A stretch of 10,068 nt of DNA. Origin: an uncultured Clostridia bacterium (GTDB taxonomy: Bacteria; Bacillota; Clostridia; TANB77; CAG-508). How positions within the stretch are numbered: position 1 is the first letter of the stretch; the number at the start of each line of letters is the position of its first letter. Made by a program: the position numbers and the translations under genes. The notes beneath the pieces are model-generated. The model worked only from the letters and a program-made list of their open reading frames with translations. It ran no database searches and was not told the origin of the DNA. The stretch lies in NCBI GenBank assembly GCA_947595555.1, contig CANQES010000052.1:1-10068 (forward strand), given 5' to 3'. This document shows positions 8,246 to 10,068 of the stretch, in pieces.

Positions 8246-8279
8246 GAATAAGTACACATTATTTTCCATGTCATACTGA

Positions 8280-8308
8280 TTGACAAAAAAAATAAGAAAA
8301 GGTAAAAT
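8280..8308 (+). promoter_or_regulatory. Promoter of the wall-hydrolase gene, with a perfect TTGACA
   Basis: TTGACA (8280-8285), a 17-base spacer and TAAAAT (8303-8308, 5 of 6) form the best -35/-10 pair in the window. A TATAAT at 8309-8314 is too far from this -35. Transcription would start near 8315, leaving about ten bases before ATG 8325. The -35 boxes of this and the divergent promoter are 34 bases apart. Confidence 0.65.
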
Positions 8309-8324
8309 TATAATAGGTGATTAT

Positions 8325-9548
8325 ATGAGAGTAAAAATACAAATGAAAATCACGCTAAAAAAGATTATAACTTTTTTAGCCTTTATAATTAGTTTATTAT
8401 ATATAGTTATTTTTTATAACTTTTATTTTGCAAGGAACAACGTATATGCAACAGAAGAAACAACTGCTAATGCTGAAAAAACAGACATTAGCCAAGCAAA
8501 AGAAGTAAAAATAGAAGACATAATAGAACAAAATGTAGAACAAGATAAAAAAGAAGAATATAGTGTAGAAGAAACAATCTTAGAATATCTAACAATATAT
8601 CGAAATAATCCTAGTTTACCCAAAGGAACAATACAAGTAGTGCAAGAGGGTAGAGAAGGAAAACAAGAGATTACAACTAAAAAAACTTATCAAAATGAAG
8701 AATTAATGTCAGAAGAACAAATATCAAGTAAAATAACAAAAGGCTCAATTAATAAAATTGTAGAAGTAGGTACATCAAACTACACAAGTAACTATAAAGT
8801 AAAAGTAGGAGATAAAGTCTATGTTACCTCAGACCGATTATCTGTTAGGTTTGAACCAAATGAGAATTCACAAAAAGTAGCTACATTAACCAAACAAAAT
8901 GAACTAAAAGTATTAGATATACAAGAAGAATGGTATAAAATATCAGGTGCAGGTGTGACAGGATATGTTAAAGCAGAAGGAACTACATATATAAATAATA
9001 ATGCTAAGCAAGAAATAAATGATACAACAGCAAAAAGTAAAGCACAACTAACAGCAAATTTAGATTTTGGCATGTCATTAAACAAACCAAGTGGACTTAC
9101 ATTAGAACAATTTAAGAAAATCTTATCAGATAGCAAAGACGTAAATAAAGTATTTGAAAACAATGCAGAATATTTTTATTACATAGAGCAACAATATAAT
9201 ATTAATGGAGTATTTGTAGCCGCAGTAGGAATCCATGAAAGTGCGTGGGGAACTTCTAAAATTTCAAGAGATAAAAATAACTTATTTGGCTATGGAGCTT
9301 ATGATTCTAATCCATATAATGGAGCCTATAACTTCTCTAATTATTCAGAGAGTATTGACTTAATTGCTAGAGTATTTGTTAAATACTATATAAATCCAAA
9401 AGGGACAAGCATTTATGGAGGAGAACAAGCAGTAGGAACATATTATTATGGCTCAAATTTAAGTGCAATTAACACAAAATATGCCACAGATAAAAATTGG
9501 GCAAATGGTGTTTATCAACATATGAAATATTTATACAATAAATTGTAA
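8325..9548 (+). CDS. Secreted G5-SH3b-glucosaminidase cell-wall hydrolase
   Basis: 407 residues. A basic start and hydrophobic helix (about 13-33) end in a plausible signal peptidase site (VYA before TEE). An acidic, Glu/Lys-rich stretch leads to a G5 domain (about 85-150, with QVVQEGREGKQEITTKKTY and IVEVGT). A bacterial SH3 domain (about 162-224, with LSVRFEP, EEWYKI and GYVKAEG) follows, then a glucosaminidase domain (about 246-407). The probable catalytic Glu305 is in HESAWGTS, followed by NNLFGYGA as in LytG/LytD-type enzymes. Such enzymes cut the glycan strand of peptidoglycan after GlcNAc; the G5 and SH3b domains probably bind the wall. Start choice: AGGTGA (8315-8320) lies just upstream of ATG 8325. 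The in-frame TTG at 8280 is the promoter's -35 box. ATG 8343 is a possible alternative start and also keeps the signal sequence. The exact bond cleaved and role (division, remodelling) are not shown by sequence. Confidence 0.92.
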   Translation: MRVKIQMKITLKKIITFLAFIISLLYIVIFYNFYFARNNVYATEETTANAEKTDISQAKEVKIEDIIEQNVEQDKKEEYSVEETILEYLTIYRNNPSLPKGTIQVVQEGREGKQEITTKKTYQNEELMSEEQISSKITKGSINKIVEVGTSNYTSNYKVKVGDKVYVTSDRLSVRFEPNENSQKVATLTKQNELKVLDIQEEWYKISGAGVTGYVKAEGTTYINNNAKQEINDTTAKSKAQLTANLDFGMSLNKPSGLTLEQFKKILSDSKDVNKVFENNAEYFYYIEQQYNINGVFVAAVGIHESAWGTSKISRDKNNLFGYGAYDSNPYNGAYNFSNYSESIDLIARVFVKYYINPKGTSIYGGEQAVGTYYYGSNLSAINTKYATDKNWANGVYQHMKYLYNKL

Positions 9549-9581
9549 AAAATTCTTGATATTTTTTACAATTTATTGTAT
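9533..9581. repeat. Perfect 21-bp inverted repeat at the 3' end of the hydrolase gene
   Basis: Positions 9533-9553 are the exact reverse complement of 9561-9581, with a 7-base loop (TCTTGAT). The left arm contains the end of the hydrolase gene and its TAA (9546-9548); the right arm overlaps the next promoter. Each arm holds its own dyad: TACAATAAATTGTA (9534-9547) and TACAATTTATTGTA (9567-9580), with centres 33 bp apart, about three helical turns. It may act as a terminator for the hydrolase transcript (A6 and T6 tracts flank the loop), as a paired operator, or both. No T tract follows the complete stem. Confidence 0.85.
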
Positions 9582-9589
9582 GATATAAT
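9556..9589 (+). promoter_or_regulatory. Promoter of the 9629 operon, with extended -10 TGATATAAT
   Basis: TGATATAAT (9581-9589) contains a perfect TATAAT with an upstream TGn. TTGATA (9556-9561) is 17 bases from an alternative -10, TATGAT (9579-9584). Both readings place the promoter over the right arm of the palindrome, so a protein bound there, or a cruciform, could block polymerase. Transcription would start near 9595-9597. Confidence 0.68.
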
Positions 9590-9628
9590 AGCAAGAATGA
9601 ATGAAGACTTGAGAAAGGGGCATAAAAT

Positions 9629-10036
9629 ATGAAAAAAGGAATTATAATCATTGCTGTAATCATGCTAATAATTGGAATATGTTTAGTAACAAATAAAATT
9701 TATGCAGCAGATAAAGCAATAGATGAAGAAACAGAAAGTAAAATTGTAGAAATCAAAGAAAATATGGCTAGTTCGTTAGAAGATTATAAAGCTAAGTATG
9801 GTTCTGACTCTTATGGAACAGTTGCATATATTTTAAATATAGTGAGAATTTATAGCATACCATTTTGTTTTTTGGGAATAGTAATTGGAGCTATATATCA
9901 ATATGTAATTGGTATCAGAAAATTAGACGTACTAGAAAAAGGAATGGCATTAATTGTGTCATTTGTAACAATTTTAATAATATGCCAGATTTTACCACTT
10001 GCATTTGCAGTGTTTGTAAAATTTGGAAGGGGGTAA
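9629..10036 (+). CDS. Small exported/membrane protein with pilin-like topology, function unknown
   Basis: 135 residues. A signal-like helix (4-22) ends in IYA before ADKAIDEE, a good signal peptidase site after residue 26. A charged, probably helical stretch (27-62) follows, then two hydrophobic helices (about 66-94 and 105-131) joined by the short polar loop IGIRKLDVLEKG, and a C-terminal KFGRG. Signal peptide plus two membrane helices with a short basic loop is the general layout of VirB2/TrbC-like pilins and other small secretion-system subunits. The sequence match is not strong enough to assign the family, and an unrelated membrane protein is equally possible. ATG 9629 has GAAAGGGG (9613-9620) eight bases upstream. 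The next gene starts four bases after this stop, so this is the first gene of an operon reaching beyond the window. Confidence 0.78.
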   Translation: MKKGIIIIAVIMLIIGICLVTNKIYAADKAIDEETESKIVEIKENMASSLEDYKAKYGSDSYGTVAYILNIVRIYSIPFCFLGIVIGAIYQYVIGIRKLDVLEKGMALIVSFVTILIICQILPLAFAVFVKFGRG

Positions 10037-10039
10037 CAA

Positions 10040-10068
10040 ATGAAAGTTTTATTTGCTGTAAGTAATGA
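10040..10068 (+). CDS. Start of a downstream gene, cut by the window edge
   Basis: Only nine complete codons are visible, reading MKVLFAVSN. The ATG is preceded by a very strong AAGGGGG (10027-10033) at six-base spacing, which lies within the last codons of the preceding gene. Tight packing indicates co-transcription with the 9629 gene. The hydrophobic beta-strand-like opening is compatible with a cytosolic alpha/beta protein, but nothing about function can be concluded from this length. Confidence 0.7.

Noticed and set aside
8247..8263. AATAA-N7-TTATT dyad between the divergent promoters as an operator
   Set aside because: Five-base A/T arms are expected by chance at this base composition; I see no second copy to support it.
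9865..10065. A 66-codon plus-strand frame overlapping the 135-residue protein gene
   Set aside because: It is in another frame of a well-supported gene and runs through the next gene's ribosome binding site and start; its Cys/Asn-rich product looks like out-of-frame translation.
1..10068. tRNA, rRNA, riboswitch, CRISPR array, insertion sequence or phage attachment site
   Set aside because: Intergenic gaps are all short (at most about 135 bases) and none shows spaced repeats, a cloverleaf, a long structured leader, or transposase/integrase coding sequence.

Overview
The window is strongly A+T-rich and carries a PolC-type replicative polymerase, AGGAGG-like ribosome binding sites and TTGACA/TGnTATAAT-like promoters. 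This points to a low-GC Gram-positive bacterium (Bacillota), most likely a clostridial lineage. That placement is inferred from gene content and base composition only; there is no rRNA here. The region looks like ordinary chromosome. I see no transposase, phage gene, tRNA, rRNA or CRISPR array, and no stretch longer than about 135 bases without a gene.

Layout, left to right. (1) Positions 2-676 are the 3' part of a CpsB/YwqE-type PHP-domain phosphatase gene, followed 14 bases later by glmM (691-2055), phosphoglucosamine mutase. The two read as one transcript concerned with envelope polysaccharide and amino-sugar supply. (2) A probable extended -10 promoter drives a 112-residue, three-helix membrane protein of unknown function (2179-2517), closed by a strong, unusually G+C-rich terminator. 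(3) polC (2652-7385) has its own promoter and encodes a 1577-residue DNA polymerase III alpha chain with two consecutive OB folds before the PHP/exonuclease module. (4) A single minus-strand gene (7392-8192), converging on polC, encodes a membrane-anchored extracytoplasmic protein of unknown function. (5) Divergent from it, 8325-9548 encodes a secreted cell-wall hydrolase with G5, SH3b and glucosaminidase domains. (6) A perfect 21-bp inverted repeat covers the end of that gene and the promoter of the next. (7) The last transcript begins with a 135-residue exported or membrane protein with pilin-like topology (9629-10036) and continues into a gene cut by the window edge (10040 onward).

The theme is replication plus cell envelope: polysaccharide regulation, UDP-GlcNAc precursor supply, peptidoglycan cleavage and several uncharacterised membrane proteins. 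The points most worth a second look are the large palindrome at 9533-9581 with its TACAA-N4-TTGTA half-sites (a third copy follows glmM), the tandem OB folds in PolC, the unassigned operon that starts at 9629, and the orphan minus-strand envelope gene.
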